A DNA stretch of 64,000 bases, taken from Noviherbaspirillum sedimenti. Lineage in GTDB: Bacteria; Pseudomonadota; Gammaproteobacteria; Burkholderiales; Burkholderiaceae_D. The stretch is taken from NCBI RefSeq assembly GCF_003590835.1, contig NZ_QYUQ01000002.1, positions 3,844,001 to 3,908,000 of the forward strand, read 5' to 3'. How positions within the stretch are numbered: position 1 is the first letter of the stretch; each line of letters begins with the position of its first letter. The position numbers were made by a program, and so were the translations under genes. The notes beneath the pieces were generated by a model. The model was not told where the DNA came from, ran no database searches, and saw only the letters and a program-made list of their open reading frames with translations. This document shows, one piece after another, positions 39,073 to 47,217 of the stretch.

Positions 39073-40203
39073 ATGCGAATGACCGCAGCCGTCATGTATG
39101 AGCAGGGCCTGCCGGCGCCCTATGTCGAAAGTCAGCCTTTCAGGATCGAAGAAGTAGAACTCGACGGGCCGGGGGAGGGCGAAGTTCTGGTGGAAGTGCG
39201 TGCGGCCGGGCTGTGCCATTCGGATCTGTCGCAAGTGGCGGGGCAGAGAAAGCGCAAGCTTCCGGTGGTCGGGGGGCACGAGGGCGCCGGGATCGTGCGC
39301 GAGGTCGGTCGCGGTGTAACGCGGCTGAAGCCGGGCGACCACGTGGTGATGACGGCGGTTTCAGGCTGCGGTCATTGCCATCCCTGCGTCGAAAGCAGGC
39401 CGGTGCTTTGTGACACCTTCACTGCGGCGCGCTCGCAAGGACTGCTGTCCAACGGGCTGCGCAAGCTGAGCCGCAAAGGCAATCCGATCCATCACTACAG
39501 CGGCATCTCGTCCTTTGCCCAGTATGCGGTGACGGTTCCCGGCACACTGATCAAGATGGATCCTTCGATTCCCCTGGACGTTGCCGCGATGTTTGGCTGC
39601 GCGGTGGTGACGGGGGCAGGCAGCGTGTTCAATGCCGCAAAGGTTCGCCCCGGGCAGAATGTTGCCGTGTTCGGGCTGGGAGGCGTCGGACTCAATTCGG
39701 TGATGGCGGCGCGGATCTCGGGCGCCGCGGAAATCATCGGTATCGACATCAACGAAAGCAAGTTTGAGCTGGCGAGGGAGCTGGGTTGCACGCGTACGAT
39801 TTCGGCGCTTGATCCGAACCTGGTGGAAATCGTCAAGGATCTGACAAAAGGCGGGGTTGACTTTTCCTTTGAAATTTCCGGCAGCAAGGCTGCCATGACG
39901 TCTGCGAACGCGATTACCCGCAAGGGCGGAGAAGTTGTTTGCGTTGGCCTCGGCGCGACTGGCGACCTTTATCAATATGCTCATGCGGCCCTTGTTGCAG
40001 AGGAGAAGGTGTTCCGTGGCACCTTCATGGGCAGCTGCGTGCCAGAACGTGACTTGCCCCGTTACCTGAAATATTTCCAGGAAGGGAAGATGCCGGTGGA
40101 TCGTCTCAAGAGCGGCACCATGGGCTTTGATCAGTTGAATCACAACCTCGATCAGCTCGATCGTGGCGAAGTGGTGCGTCAGATTCTGCTGCCGCACGGT
40201 TGA
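39073..40203 (+). CDS. Zinc-dependent alcohol dehydrogenase
   Basis: 376 residues, class III-like group. Catalytic zinc ligands in GLCHSDLSQ and GGHEGAGIVREVG; structural zinc cysteines in SGCGHCHPCVESRPVLC; NAD site VAVFGLGGVGLNSVMAARIS. It oxidises primary or aromatic alcohols. It lies 68 bases after the ALDH gene with AAGAGGAAA before its start, so aldehyde made here would pass to that ALDH. Confidence 0.93.
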   Translation: MRMTAAVMYEQGLPAPYVESQPFRIEEVELDGPGEGEVLVEVRAAGLCHSDLSQVAGQRKRKLPVVGGHEGAGIVREVGRGVTRLKPGDHVVMTAVSGCGHCHPCVESRPVLCDTFTAARSQGLLSNGLRKLSRKGNPIHHYSGISSFAQYAVTVPGTLIKMDPSIPLDVAAMFGCAVVTGAGSVFNAAKVRPGQNVAVFGLGGVGLNSVMAARISGAAEIIGIDINESKFELARELGCTRTISALDPNLVEIVKDLTKGGVDFSFEISGSKAAMTSANAITRKGGEVVCVGLGATGDLYQYAHAALVAEEKVFRGTFMGSCVPERDLPRYLKYFQEGKMPVDRLKSGTMGFDQLNHNLDQLDRGEVVRQILLPHG

Positions 40204-40285
40204 GTACGGCGTTTTATCCGGCATTCAAGGCCGACATGGGTCGGCCTGACCAATCTAGAAAAAACGGAAACAAGGAGAAGCAATA

Positions 40286-41101
40286 ATGCGTGATGATTCC
40301 AATTTGGCGGGGCGCGTGGCGGTCGTTACCGGCGGCGGCAGCGGCATTGGGCGCGCCATAGCCTTCGCTTTCGCCGAGGCTGGCAGTCGTGTCGTTGTTA
40401 TTGATCGCAACGCCGAAGGCTGTGAAGCGACAGTTGCAGAAGTCCAGCGGCGTGGCGCCCAGGCTCTGGCAGTCACCTGTGACATATCCGACCCCGATAG
40501 CGTGCAAAAGGCAGCCCAGGCCAGCGAGGCGAACTTCGGCCCCTGCGATATCCTCGTTAACAATGCCGGGATTGTCGTTCCGGCTACCCTTGCAAACATT
40601 ACGCTGGACGAATGGAACCGCGCTTTTTCGGTGAATCTCACCGGCGCACTATTGTGTTCCCAGGCCTTCGGTGCGCAAATGCGCAAGCGTCAACGCGGGG
40701 CAATAGTGCACATCTCGTCAATCACTGCAGATCATCCCATGCCATGGGGAGGTTGCTACAGCATAACCAAGGCTGGTGTTTGCATGTTGTCACGCCTGCT
40801 GGCCGTCGAATGGGCGCCCGATGGAATCCGGAGTAATGTTGTGAAGCCCGGAACGATCCGCACCGAATTGACCGAATCTTTTTACCAGGAACCTGGTCTT
40901 GAGAAGCGGCGCAGCGAGCTCATTCCGGCCGGTCGTATTGGCCGGCCGGAAGACATCGCGCAGGCCGCGCTGTTCCTGGCGAGCGACCGCGCGTCCTACA
41001 TCACCGGTCAGGAGATTATGGTGGACGGCGGCTTCGAGCGCATGCTCATGAGCCTGGTGCCGCGCGGGGAGTTCAAGACCCAGCCTGGGACAGGTTCGTA
41101 A
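40286..41101 (+). CDS. Short-chain dehydrogenase/reductase
   Basis: 271 residues. TGGGSGIGRAIAFAFAEAG (cofactor), NNAGIV, catalytic Ser in HISSIT, Tyr and Lys in CYSITKAGV, and the C-terminal ITGQEIMVDGGFERM. AAGGAG is present before the ATG. Probably in one transcript with ALDH and ADH; the substrate is not evident. A very long hairpin starts six bases after its stop. Confidence 0.92.
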   Translation: MRDDSNLAGRVAVVTGGGSGIGRAIAFAFAEAGSRVVVIDRNAEGCEATVAEVQRRGAQALAVTCDISDPDSVQKAAQASEANFGPCDILVNNAGIVVPATLANITLDEWNRAFSVNLTGALLCSQAFGAQMRKRQRGAIVHISSITADHPMPWGGCYSITKAGVCMLSRLLAVEWAPDGIRSNVVKPGTIRTELTESFYQEPGLEKRRSELIPAGRIGRPEDIAQAALFLASDRASYITGQEIMVDGGFERMLMSLVPRGEFKTQPGTGS

Positions 41102-41107
41102 GAAAAC

Positions 41108-41169
41108 GCTTCCCTCCGGCGCATTTTGGCATTCAACTTACTGAATGCCAAAATGCGCCGGAGGGAAGC
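41108..41169. repeat. Perfect 28-bp inverted repeat (hairpin) after the SDR gene
   Basis: The arms 41108-41135 and 41142-41169 are exactly complementary (outer ends GCTTCCCTCC and GGAGGGAAGC) with a 6-base loop ACTTAC. No T-run follows. It lies between the SDR stop and the interrupted monooxygenase-like gene. It could be a strong transcript end without U-tract, or a mobile-element relic. Confidence 0.85.
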
Positions 41170-41193
41170 TGGTTTGCTCAATTACCTCACCAT

Positions 41194-41354
41194 ATGTCCA
41201 GTCAACCCATCTCCACGACAGCAACAGTCGCAGTTTTTGGTTTTCTCAGGTTTCCTCCGGAACGACTGGCAGAAATCCTTCCGCATCTGCGTACCCTGGT
41301 CGAGACTACAAACCGAACTGACGGTTGCATTGCCTATGAGGCGGCTGTCGACCC
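41194..41354 (+). pseudogene. Antibiotic-biosynthesis-monooxygenase-like gene, 5' part (split by RIT element)
   Basis: The first 53-54 residues of a small dimeric alpha/beta-barrel protein: VAVFGFLRFPPERLAEILPH and TDGCIAYEAAVDP. The RIT element begins at GACCC (41350). The reading frame resumes without any shift at GACCC, 44876, as DPFDPGVIRFSEL. Before insertion the gene encoded about 110 residues. The family includes heme-degrading and quinone-forming monooxygenases; the role here is unknown. Confidence 0.85.
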
Positions 41355-41383
41355 CTATGCGCAGATCGCAACTATGCGCAGGT
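41349..41383. repeat. Left terminal inverted repeat of the RIT element
   Basis: 35 bases, exact reverse complement of 44820-44854. Within it the 9-mer TATGCGCAG occurs twice (41356-41364 and 41373-41381), 17 bases apart, a spacing that would suit recombinase binding on one helix face. Confidence 0.92.
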
Positions 41384-41503
41384 CGTCCTGGTAGAACTTT
41401 GCCGATTCAATCGTGGCGTGGCATTTGGCGAGGTCGATCAGCGTAGATCTGGACATAGTTTCCGGATCAGAGTGCAGTGGTGGCTCCACTTCAGGAGACC
41501 ACC

Positions 41504-42757
41504 ATGGGAAACACCCGATCATCTCGATTCACCCGTACCGACTGGCTCGCGACGGGACCTCTCGCGCCTCACGTTGACGCGTTTAAGCAGTACCTGACTG
41601 ACTGCGGCTACGCTGCGACCACGTTTGCCAACTGCGTGCGCAGCGTTGCCCACTTTGCTCAATGGGTTCACGGTCGCCGTCTGCGCGTCCAACGCATCGA
41701 CGAGACAGTCGTCGCCGAGTTTCTTGACGATCATCTTCCGCGATGCCACTGTACCGGCCCAGTTCACTGCGACCGACGCAATCTGAGCGCCGCGCTGGGC
41801 CATCTTCTGGTTGTTTTGCGCGCTCAGGGTGTGGTTGCTCCGCCAATGATGAGGACGACACCGGTGGATGAGGAACTGCTCTGCTACGAGGAGTACATGG
41901 ACCATGTGCGCGGCCTGGCGCCCAAGACCCGCGACATCGCCTTGCGTATCGTGGGGCGGCTGCTGGCCTCTCGCTTTGGCGACGGCGCCATCGACATTGC
42001 AGCGATCAAGCCCGACCATGTTCGCCGCTTCTTCGCGCAACAAGCCAAGCTCTACCGCAAGCCGGCAAACGCCGGCACGGTGATCTCGGCACTGCGCGGG
42101 TACTTCCGCTATCGCGCATCGCTTGGCGACGCGGTGCACGGGTTGATCGGCGCGGTGTCCTACCCTGCCAACTGGCAGTTGGCATCGCTTCCCAAGACCC
42201 TCACTGCCGAGGAAGTCGAGCAGTTGGTCGGCTCGCTTGGCAGACCGGGCCGCTCCATGAGGCGCGCCGACGCCATCGTGCGCTGCGCCATGGATCTCGG
42301 GCTTCGAAGTGGTGAGATCGCCCGTATCAGCCTCGATGACATCGACTGGCGCGCCGGCACGATCACACTACGTCACACCAAGGGTCGTCGCGAAGATGTG
42401 CTGCCACTGCCGGCGACCACCGGCGAGGCGATCGCGGCTTACCTGAAACACGAACGCCCCAAGACGCGCAATCGTGCCGTCTTCGTGCGCCATGTGGCAC
42501 CGCGCGATCAGCCCATCGGCCCCGACCTCGTGCGCAAGACGATCCGCCAGGCCTTCGCGCGCACCGGGCTGCCCTACACGCGCTCGCATTTGCTGCGCCA
42601 CACGATGGCCAACCGGCTGCTGGCAGGCGGCTCTTCCCTCAAAGAGGTGGCCGACGTATTGCGCCACCGATCGCTGAACACCACGCTAATCTACGCCAAG
42701 CTCGATAGCCGCAAGCTTGTCGATGTGGCGCTGCCGTGGCCGGGGAGCGCAGCATGA
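41504..42757 (+). CDS. ritA: Tyrosine recombinase RitA
   Basis: 417 residues from the ATG at 41504, which has AGGAG seven bases upstream (a GTG nine codons earlier lacks one). N-terminal SAM-like core-binding half with a Cys/His cluster CHCTGPVHC, seen in this recombinase group. Catalytic half: Arg in GLRSGEIARI, Lys in RHTKGRR, HxxR in HLLRHTMANRLL, and His/Tyr in LRHRSLNTTLIYAKLD. First gene of the trio; its stop overlaps the next start (ATGA). Confidence 0.93.
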   Translation: MGNTRSSRFTRTDWLATGPLAPHVDAFKQYLTDCGYAATTFANCVRSVAHFAQWVHGRRLRVQRIDETVVAEFLDDHLPRCHCTGPVHCDRRNLSAALGHLLVVLRAQGVVAPPMMRTTPVDEELLCYEEYMDHVRGLAPKTRDIALRIVGRLLASRFGDGAIDIAAIKPDHVRRFFAQQAKLYRKPANAGTVISALRGYFRYRASLGDAVHGLIGAVSYPANWQLASLPKTLTAEEVEQLVGSLGRPGRSMRRADAIVRCAMDLGLRSGEIARISLDDIDWRAGTITLRHTKGRREDVLPLPATTGEAIAAYLKHERPKTRNRAVFVRHVAPRDQPIGPDLVRKTIRQAFARTGLPYTRSHLLRHTMANRLLAGGSSLKEVADVLRHRSLNTTLIYAKLDSRKLVDVALPWPGSAA

Positions 42758-43731
42758 GCGCGACCACATCCCTGCAAGCGCGCGTCGAGCGCTATCTGGC
42801 CGAGCGTCGCCGCTTGGGCTTCTCCGTGCGCACCCCGGGCTATGCCTTGCGCAGCTTCGCGCGCCATATCCAGGACGCCGGTCACTGCGGGCCACTGACC
42901 GTGGAAGTCATGGCCGACTGGGCGCGGTGCGACAGCCACGGCAGCAGTGACCCGCGCACCTGGGCGCGCCGGCTGAAGAACCTACGTTCGTTCACGCGCT
43001 GGCTGCAGCAGTTCGAGCCGCGAACCGAGGTCCCAGACGACGCGATCTTCGGCCGCCTGCCCGAGCGGCAGGCACCGCACATCTATAACGAGCATGAGAT
43101 CATCGATCTGCTGGCCGCCGCGCGACGGCTCGGGCCGACGCCAGGGCTGCGCGGTGTCATCTTTGAAACGCTGTTCGGTCTGATCGCCTGCACTGGGCTG
43201 CGGATCTCCGAGGCGCTGTCGCTGCACAACGAAGACGTCGATCTCCAGCGCGAGATGCTCTCCATTCATCAGACCAAGTTCGGCAAGTCGCGCCAGGTGC
43301 CCATGCACCCAAGCACCGTGGAAGCGCTGCGGCGCTATCGCTGCATGCGCGACCTGGCCGGTGAGTCCGCGCAGGGCGATGCACCATTCTTCATAGGCAC
43401 GCGAGGTCGGAGGCGGGGACTGCCACTGGGCGACCGCCAGGTGCATCGCGTATTCGCCGAACTTCGCCAGCAGTTGGGCTGGCGCAACCGTGGGACTCAC
43501 CACGCCCCGCGCATCCACGATCTGCGGCACACATTCGTAGTGCGCCGCATTGTGCTGTGGCAGGCGCAGGGGGTAGACATCGATCAGGCGATGTTGTCGC
43601 TATCGACTTACGTCGGACATGCGATGGTGACCAATACCTATTGGTACCTCTCAGCGGTGCCGGAGTTAATGGCATTGGCTGCCGGACGCTTTGAGTCATT
43701 CATGCCTCGGTCGGAGGTTTCAGATGCGTAA
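42754..43731 (+). CDS. ritB: Tyrosine recombinase RitB
   Basis: 325 residues. Catalytic pieces: Arg in TGLRISEALSL, Lys in HQTKFGKSR, HxxR in HDLRHTFVVRRI, and Tyr in VGHAMVTNTYWYLS. N-terminal helical core-binding domain. Starts within the end of ritA and ends eight bases into ritC, so the three proteins are made in coupled amounts, in line with a joint recombination complex. Confidence 0.93.
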   Translation: MSATTSLQARVERYLAERRRLGFSVRTPGYALRSFARHIQDAGHCGPLTVEVMADWARCDSHGSSDPRTWARRLKNLRSFTRWLQQFEPRTEVPDDAIFGRLPERQAPHIYNEHEIIDLLAAARRLGPTPGLRGVIFETLFGLIACTGLRISEALSLHNEDVDLQREMLSIHQTKFGKSRQVPMHPSTVEALRRYRCMRDLAGESAQGDAPFFIGTRGRRRGLPLGDRQVHRVFAELRQQLGWRNRGTHHAPRIHDLRHTFVVRRIVLWQAQGVDIDQAMLSLSTYVGHAMVTNTYWYLSAVPELMALAAGRFESFMPRSEVSDA

Positions 43732-44752
43732 ATCCACCGCATTCAAGGCCATTGCACCGAAGCCGCCGTCGTTCCCCTCCCTGGTCCAGCAGTTCTTCAC
43801 CGAGTATCTGGTCGCGCAGCGCGCGGTCAGTCCGCGCACGGTAGCCTGCTACCGAGATGCATTGATGCTGTTCCTGGACTTCGCCAGTCACAAGCTGGGC
43901 AAGGCGCCGACGGCCATGAAATTGGACGACATTCAACCCGATCTGATCATGGCGTTCTTGGACCATTTGGAGCACGAGCGACACAACGCGATTCGCAGTC
44001 GCAATCTGAGGCTCACCGCATTACGCGCGTTCCTGAAGTTCGCCGGCCGGCGCGACGTGGACTCACTACACGTTGTCGAGCGAACACTGGCCGTCCCGAT
44101 GAAGCGCTTCGAGCGGCCAATGCTGGGCTTTCTCACGCGTGAGGAAATGATTGCGGTGCTAGGGCAACCCGGGTCGAGTTGGTCTTCGCAGCGTGACCAT
44201 CTGCTGTTGGCCATGCTCTACAACACCGGCGCGCGGGTTTCGGAGATCATCGGCGTGCGTGTCATCGACGTTGTGCTTGAAGGCGCCGCCTGCGTCCATC
44301 TACAGGGCAAAGGGCGCAAGCAGCGATCAGTGCCCCTGTGGAAGACTACACTCCTTGAGATCCGGGCTTGGCTACGTCTTAATCCGACGTTGCGTGGCGA
44401 GGCAGCATTGCTGCCCAACCGAGACGGGCGTGCGATGTCAAGATCCAACGTCGCGCAGCGTCTGGACCTTGCCGTCGCCCGCGCGTCAACTCAAGAGCCC
44501 AGCATCCTCAAGAAGCGGGTCTCGCCGCACACGCTGCGACACACCACGGCGATGCATCTGCTGCAGTCCGGCGTGCCGTTCAATGTGATCGCACTGTGGC
44601 TCGGGCACGAGAGTGCAACTACGACCCACCGCTACGTCGAGGCCGATCTCTCCATGAAGGAAAAAGCGCTCGCCCGGCTGGCGCCGCCCGATACCAGCAT
44701 GCGTCGGTTCCGGGCGCCGGACTCGCTCATGCGATTCTTGCAGACGCTGTAA
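43724..44752 (+). CDS. ritC: Tyrosine recombinase RitC
   Basis: 342 residues from an ATG eight bases before the ritB stop, with GGAGG upstream. XerC-like: core-binding domain, Arg in TGARVSEIIGV, Lys in LQGKGRKQRSVPL, HxxR in HTLRHTTAMHLL, LGHESATTTHRYVEAD with the nucleophile Tyr. Last gene of the trio; about 70 bases separate it from the right inverted repeat. Confidence 0.94.
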   Translation: MRKSTAFKAIAPKPPSFPSLVQQFFTEYLVAQRAVSPRTVACYRDALMLFLDFASHKLGKAPTAMKLDDIQPDLIMAFLDHLEHERHNAIRSRNLRLTALRAFLKFAGRRDVDSLHVVERTLAVPMKRFERPMLGFLTREEMIAVLGQPGSSWSSQRDHLLLAMLYNTGARVSEIIGVRVIDVVLEGAACVHLQGKGRKQRSVPLWKTTLLEIRAWLRLNPTLRGEAALLPNRDGRAMSRSNVAQRLDLAVARASTQEPSILKKRVSPHTLRHTTAMHLLQSGVPFNVIALWLGHESATTTHRYVEADLSMKEKALARLAPPDTSMRRFRAPDSLMRFLQTL

Positions 44753-44819
44753 CTATGCGTAGAAAGCTCCGGACCCCAACGCCCACCGCAACAGGGGCCG
44801 GCGCCATCATTCGCATGTC

Positions 44820-44854
44820 ACCTGCGCATAGTTGCGATCTGCGCATAGGGGTCG
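44820..44854. repeat. Right terminal inverted repeat of the RIT element
   Basis: 35 bases, exact reverse complement of 41349-41383, with the same internal pair of TATGCGCAG units. Twenty-one further bases lie between this repeat and the resumed target gene. Confidence 0.92.
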
Positions 44855-44880
44855 CTATGTAAACCTCTACATAGCGACCC
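44849..44880. repeat. 13-6-13 palindrome at the right RIT junction
   Basis: GGGTCGCTATGTA and TACATAGCGACCC are perfect inverted 13-mers round AACCTC. The layout (two 13-bp arms, 6-bp spacer) is that of a tyrosine recombinase core site such as dif or loxP. It spans the edge of the inverted repeat and the first target bases. Confidence 0.8.
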
Positions 44881-45049
44881 GTTTGATCCAGGCGTTATCC
44901 GCTTCTCGGAGTTATGGCCCGATCAGGGAACATTCTCTCAACATATGCTTGCGCCACATGTTGCGCCTTGGCGCGCTGCGGTACAACGCTGTGGCGTCCT
45001 TGAGCGAAAATTTGATGTCTTTGACGTCACGCACTGCCGGGTGGCTTGA
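44876..45049 (+). pseudogene. Antibiotic-biosynthesis-monooxygenase-like gene, 3' part
   Basis: 57 codons plus stop: DPFDPGVIRFSELWPDQG, then HMLAPHVAPWRAAVQRCGVL and a normal TGA. This is the end of the small barrel protein begun at 41194, in the same frame once the RIT element is removed. It has no start or ribosome site of its own. Confidence 0.85.
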
Positions 45050-45400
45050 TCCTTGCCATTCGGTTTGATCCTGATTGTTGTATCGGTCCGCTCCAGCGGA
45101 TGCCAGGCCGGATGGGGTAAAACCGACTGAGCCGACAGGCGCTGGCCAGGTTGATTTGTGCGAACGGCAATGGCGTCAGTTGATGCCACTCGTGCCAATC
45201 AATCATGCGTATGCGGAGTACAGGCGTGCTTGCTTTGAAAACAGCGGCGCGAACACTACGCTTCAGGTTGCGAGCCTGGAGGCATGGCCGGCATGATGAG
45301 CCTCTCGTGGAAGAGTGCTCATCAAATGAGCTCACCTTTAGGGATCGCATTCCTGCCGCGTAGCGTTCTTCATGGTAAACGGATTTGGATAAAGTCGAAT
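45050..45400. other. Intergenic stretch, nothing certain
   Basis: About 350 bases between the monooxygenase remnant and the porin end. Short open frames on both strands show no recognisable family. Confidence 0.5.
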
Positions 45401-46504
45401 TTAGAAAAAGAGGTTAACGCCGAATTGGATTAGCCTTTTTTCCCGGATATATTCCTTCAGATCGCCAGTCGCGACAGAAATGCTTGAATAAAAACTCAAG
45501 TCCTTATCCACATCATAATTGGCACTCAACGCCACTTTACCCAAAGTCAGTTTATTGCCCGCATTGGCATATTTTGTATGAACGTAGTTGACAGCGGTAG
45601 TCAGCGCGCCCCCCATGGGTACAGCGACACCGGCTGTATAAGCATCAATTTTATTCACTACAAACGTGGTCGGACCGGCAACCCGAAGATTCGAGAATGC
45701 ACCTACATTACCCGGGCTCGTAGTCAAGTCCCTTGCCCGTTGCAGACCGCCGGTGATCTTGAAATCTGAAAAATTATAGGCTGCTGCCAGAGAGGTGACC
45801 TTGTTCGTGGCATCGCGGGTCACGCGATCCTTGTTCCATTCGTGGGCAATGGATGCTCTCAGGGGGCCCTCGACATAATTGAGACGAACGCCCTGGTACT
45901 GGTCATTGACACGTTCTCCGGGCGCTCCAAGGAGGACAAAATTGAATCCGCCAAACTTTGGCGAAAGGTACTGCACGAGGTTGTCCAAACGACCCGGGTT
46001 GACCCATTGCGGCAAGGTGCCGGCTGCAGTAGTGACCGAAGAACCCGGATCGCCCGCCATGCCGGGGAGGGGCTGTGCAAGGCTTTTCAACTCATTGGAT
46101 GGATTGTATTGACGGCCTGCCCGGATCTCGCCAAATTGCGCCGATGCCAGCGACAGATAGACCTGCCGGCCAAAAAGCCTGCCGCCTTGCAAAGAGCTGC
46201 CTGTATCTACGGCGTAGCCGGCTTCCATAAGGCCTGTTGCCTTCAGGCCCCCACGAAGTTCCTTGGTTAACTTGAAGCCGAGCCGCGATCCATAGTTGCC
46301 GTTGACAGTGCCATCAGTGAGACTCCAGGATGAACCGCCTCCGATAACGTCGCCGGGCTTGTAATTGCTCATATTGAGGTTGAGTGCGCCGTATATTTGC
46401 AAGTTGGCACCTGCAGGCATTTGCACATTGGTTTGCGCATGTGCGGAGCCGGCCAGAGTAAAGCCCAGGCAAGCAATGGCGGCACATTTTTCTTTGTAAT
46501 TCAT
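45401..46504 (-). CDS. Outer-membrane porin (Burkholderiales trimeric type)
   Basis: 367 residues with a clear signal peptide (MNYKEKCAAIACLGFTLAGS, cut after AHA). Sixteen-strand beta-barrel pattern: SSWSLTDGTVNGNYGSRLGF, GGLKATGLMEAGYAVDTG, GRLFGRQVYLSLASAQFGEI (typical of these porins) and a terminal Phe. It admits small hydrophilic solutes; next to Bug-receptor genes it may favour organic anions. GGAGGAG lies before the ATG. Confidence 0.93.
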   Translation of the reverse strand: MNYKEKCAAIACLGFTLAGSAHAQTNVQMPAGANLQIYGALNLNMSNYKPGDVIGGGSSWSLTDGTVNGNYGSRLGFKLTKELRGGLKATGLMEAGYAVDTGSSLQGGRLFGRQVYLSLASAQFGEIRAGRQYNPSNELKSLAQPLPGMAGDPGSSVTTAAGTLPQWVNPGRLDNLVQYLSPKFGGFNFVLLGAPGERVNDQYQGVRLNYVEGPLRASIAHEWNKDRVTRDATNKVTSLAAAYNFSDFKITGGLQRARDLTTSPGNVGAFSNLRVAGPTTFVVNKIDAYTAGVAVPMGGALTTAVNYVHTKYANAGNKLTLGKVALSANYDVDKDLSFYSSISVATGDLKEYIREKRLIQFGVNLFF

Positions 46505-46987
46505 ACTATATCTCCTCCGTTAAAGTGAAACAAAAAATGAAAAGGCAGATGCCGATTCGGAACTAATGTTTGGCATTTCTTATTCTTCAACTCTTAACTG
46601 CCCCTGTTTTGCACAGCACGCCAATCTGGTTTTTCGGAACTTTGCATACATCGCTTTTCCGGTCATGAGTGGCTTGCCGTGACGTTGTTCACCTTGCATT
46701 GGCGCTGCTGCGTCTGGCGTGCAGCGTCTTTTATCTTTGCTTTTTTTGATTTGCAACTTTCATCTAGCCCATGTGATATGTCTATTTGCTTTTTCAGGAG
46801 TCGGCGTCTTTGTTTTCGGAACGCGGCTTGTTGACAAGGGTTTTGGCGCTGGTGGAGTTGTTCGATCAGACGTAGCCATGATGTGGACATCCCCTCAATG
46901 TCGATCATGGAGGTACAGATAGCCGCGGCAGCAGCCACGTCGTGGAACCGTCTGCGGAAAACAAGAATGCGACCTGTCGAAAATAGG
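46505..46987. other. Porin upstream region with relics of the repeated leader
   Basis: No gene is supported. Bases 46784-46850 (TATGTCTATTTGCTTTTTCAG, then TTTTCGGAAC) resemble 54575-54630 and 59010-59065, so this is a third, more diverged copy of that upstream block. Confidence 0.45.
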
Positions 46988-47071
46988 CATGGACGTCTTG
47001 CAGATGTGCTTTCTACACTTAATAAAAAATTAATTCACGGGCATCAGGCCCAGACACAAGCAGGAGACAGC
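46988..47071 (+). promoter_or_regulatory. ALDH-type leader, repeat copy B
   Basis: 84 bases from CATGGACGTC to a GTG codon, aligned with copies A (37439) and C (54692): CTTTCTACACTTAATAAAAA, GGGCATCAGGCCC, CAGGAGACAGC. TTGCAG and TAATAA 16 bases apart are a candidate promoter. It drives only a remnant and then the Bug receptor at 47218. Confidence 0.6.
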
Positions 47072-47163
47072 GTGAACACGAGGAAAGCAGCGGCATGGAC
47101 CGCGAAGGTGTGAAATATTCAACTCTCGGCAGGACCGAGGAACGAATCTTTGTCCTGAGCTGA
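47072..47163 (+). pseudogene. Internally deleted remnant of the aldehyde dehydrogenase gene
   Basis: It starts like the ALDH gene (GTG, MNTRKA against MKTSS) and after about eight codons jumps, out of frame, to the ALDH C-terminus SGMDREGVKYSTLGRTEERI then FVLS-stop, matching the 37526 gene end (GMGREGAKYSTLDMTEERFF). About 460 codons are missing. Confidence 0.85.
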
Positions 47164-47217
47164 ATGGGCAAGTCAAACACAACACAATAACGAGTATTTA
47201 TCACTGGGAGACAATGA

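Larger units (their letters stand above)
41350..44875. mobile_element. RIT element (recombinase in trio)
   Basis: 3526 bases: three overlapping tyrosine recombinase genes in the same direction, with no cargo, inside 35-bp terminal inverted repeats. Gene order, overlaps and size match the RIT elements described in Cupriavidus and other Proteobacteria. It splits a monooxygenase-like gene. The 5-mer GACCC stands at both junctions (41350-41354 and 44876-44880), and removing one copy plus the element restores the reading frame. All three genes are intact, so the element could still move. Confidence 0.92.

Noticed and set aside
41108..41169. The 28-bp hairpin as an end of the RIT element
   Set aside because: The RIT ends are fixed by the exact 35-bp repeats and by the rejoined reading frame; the hairpin lies outside, upstream of the target gene start.
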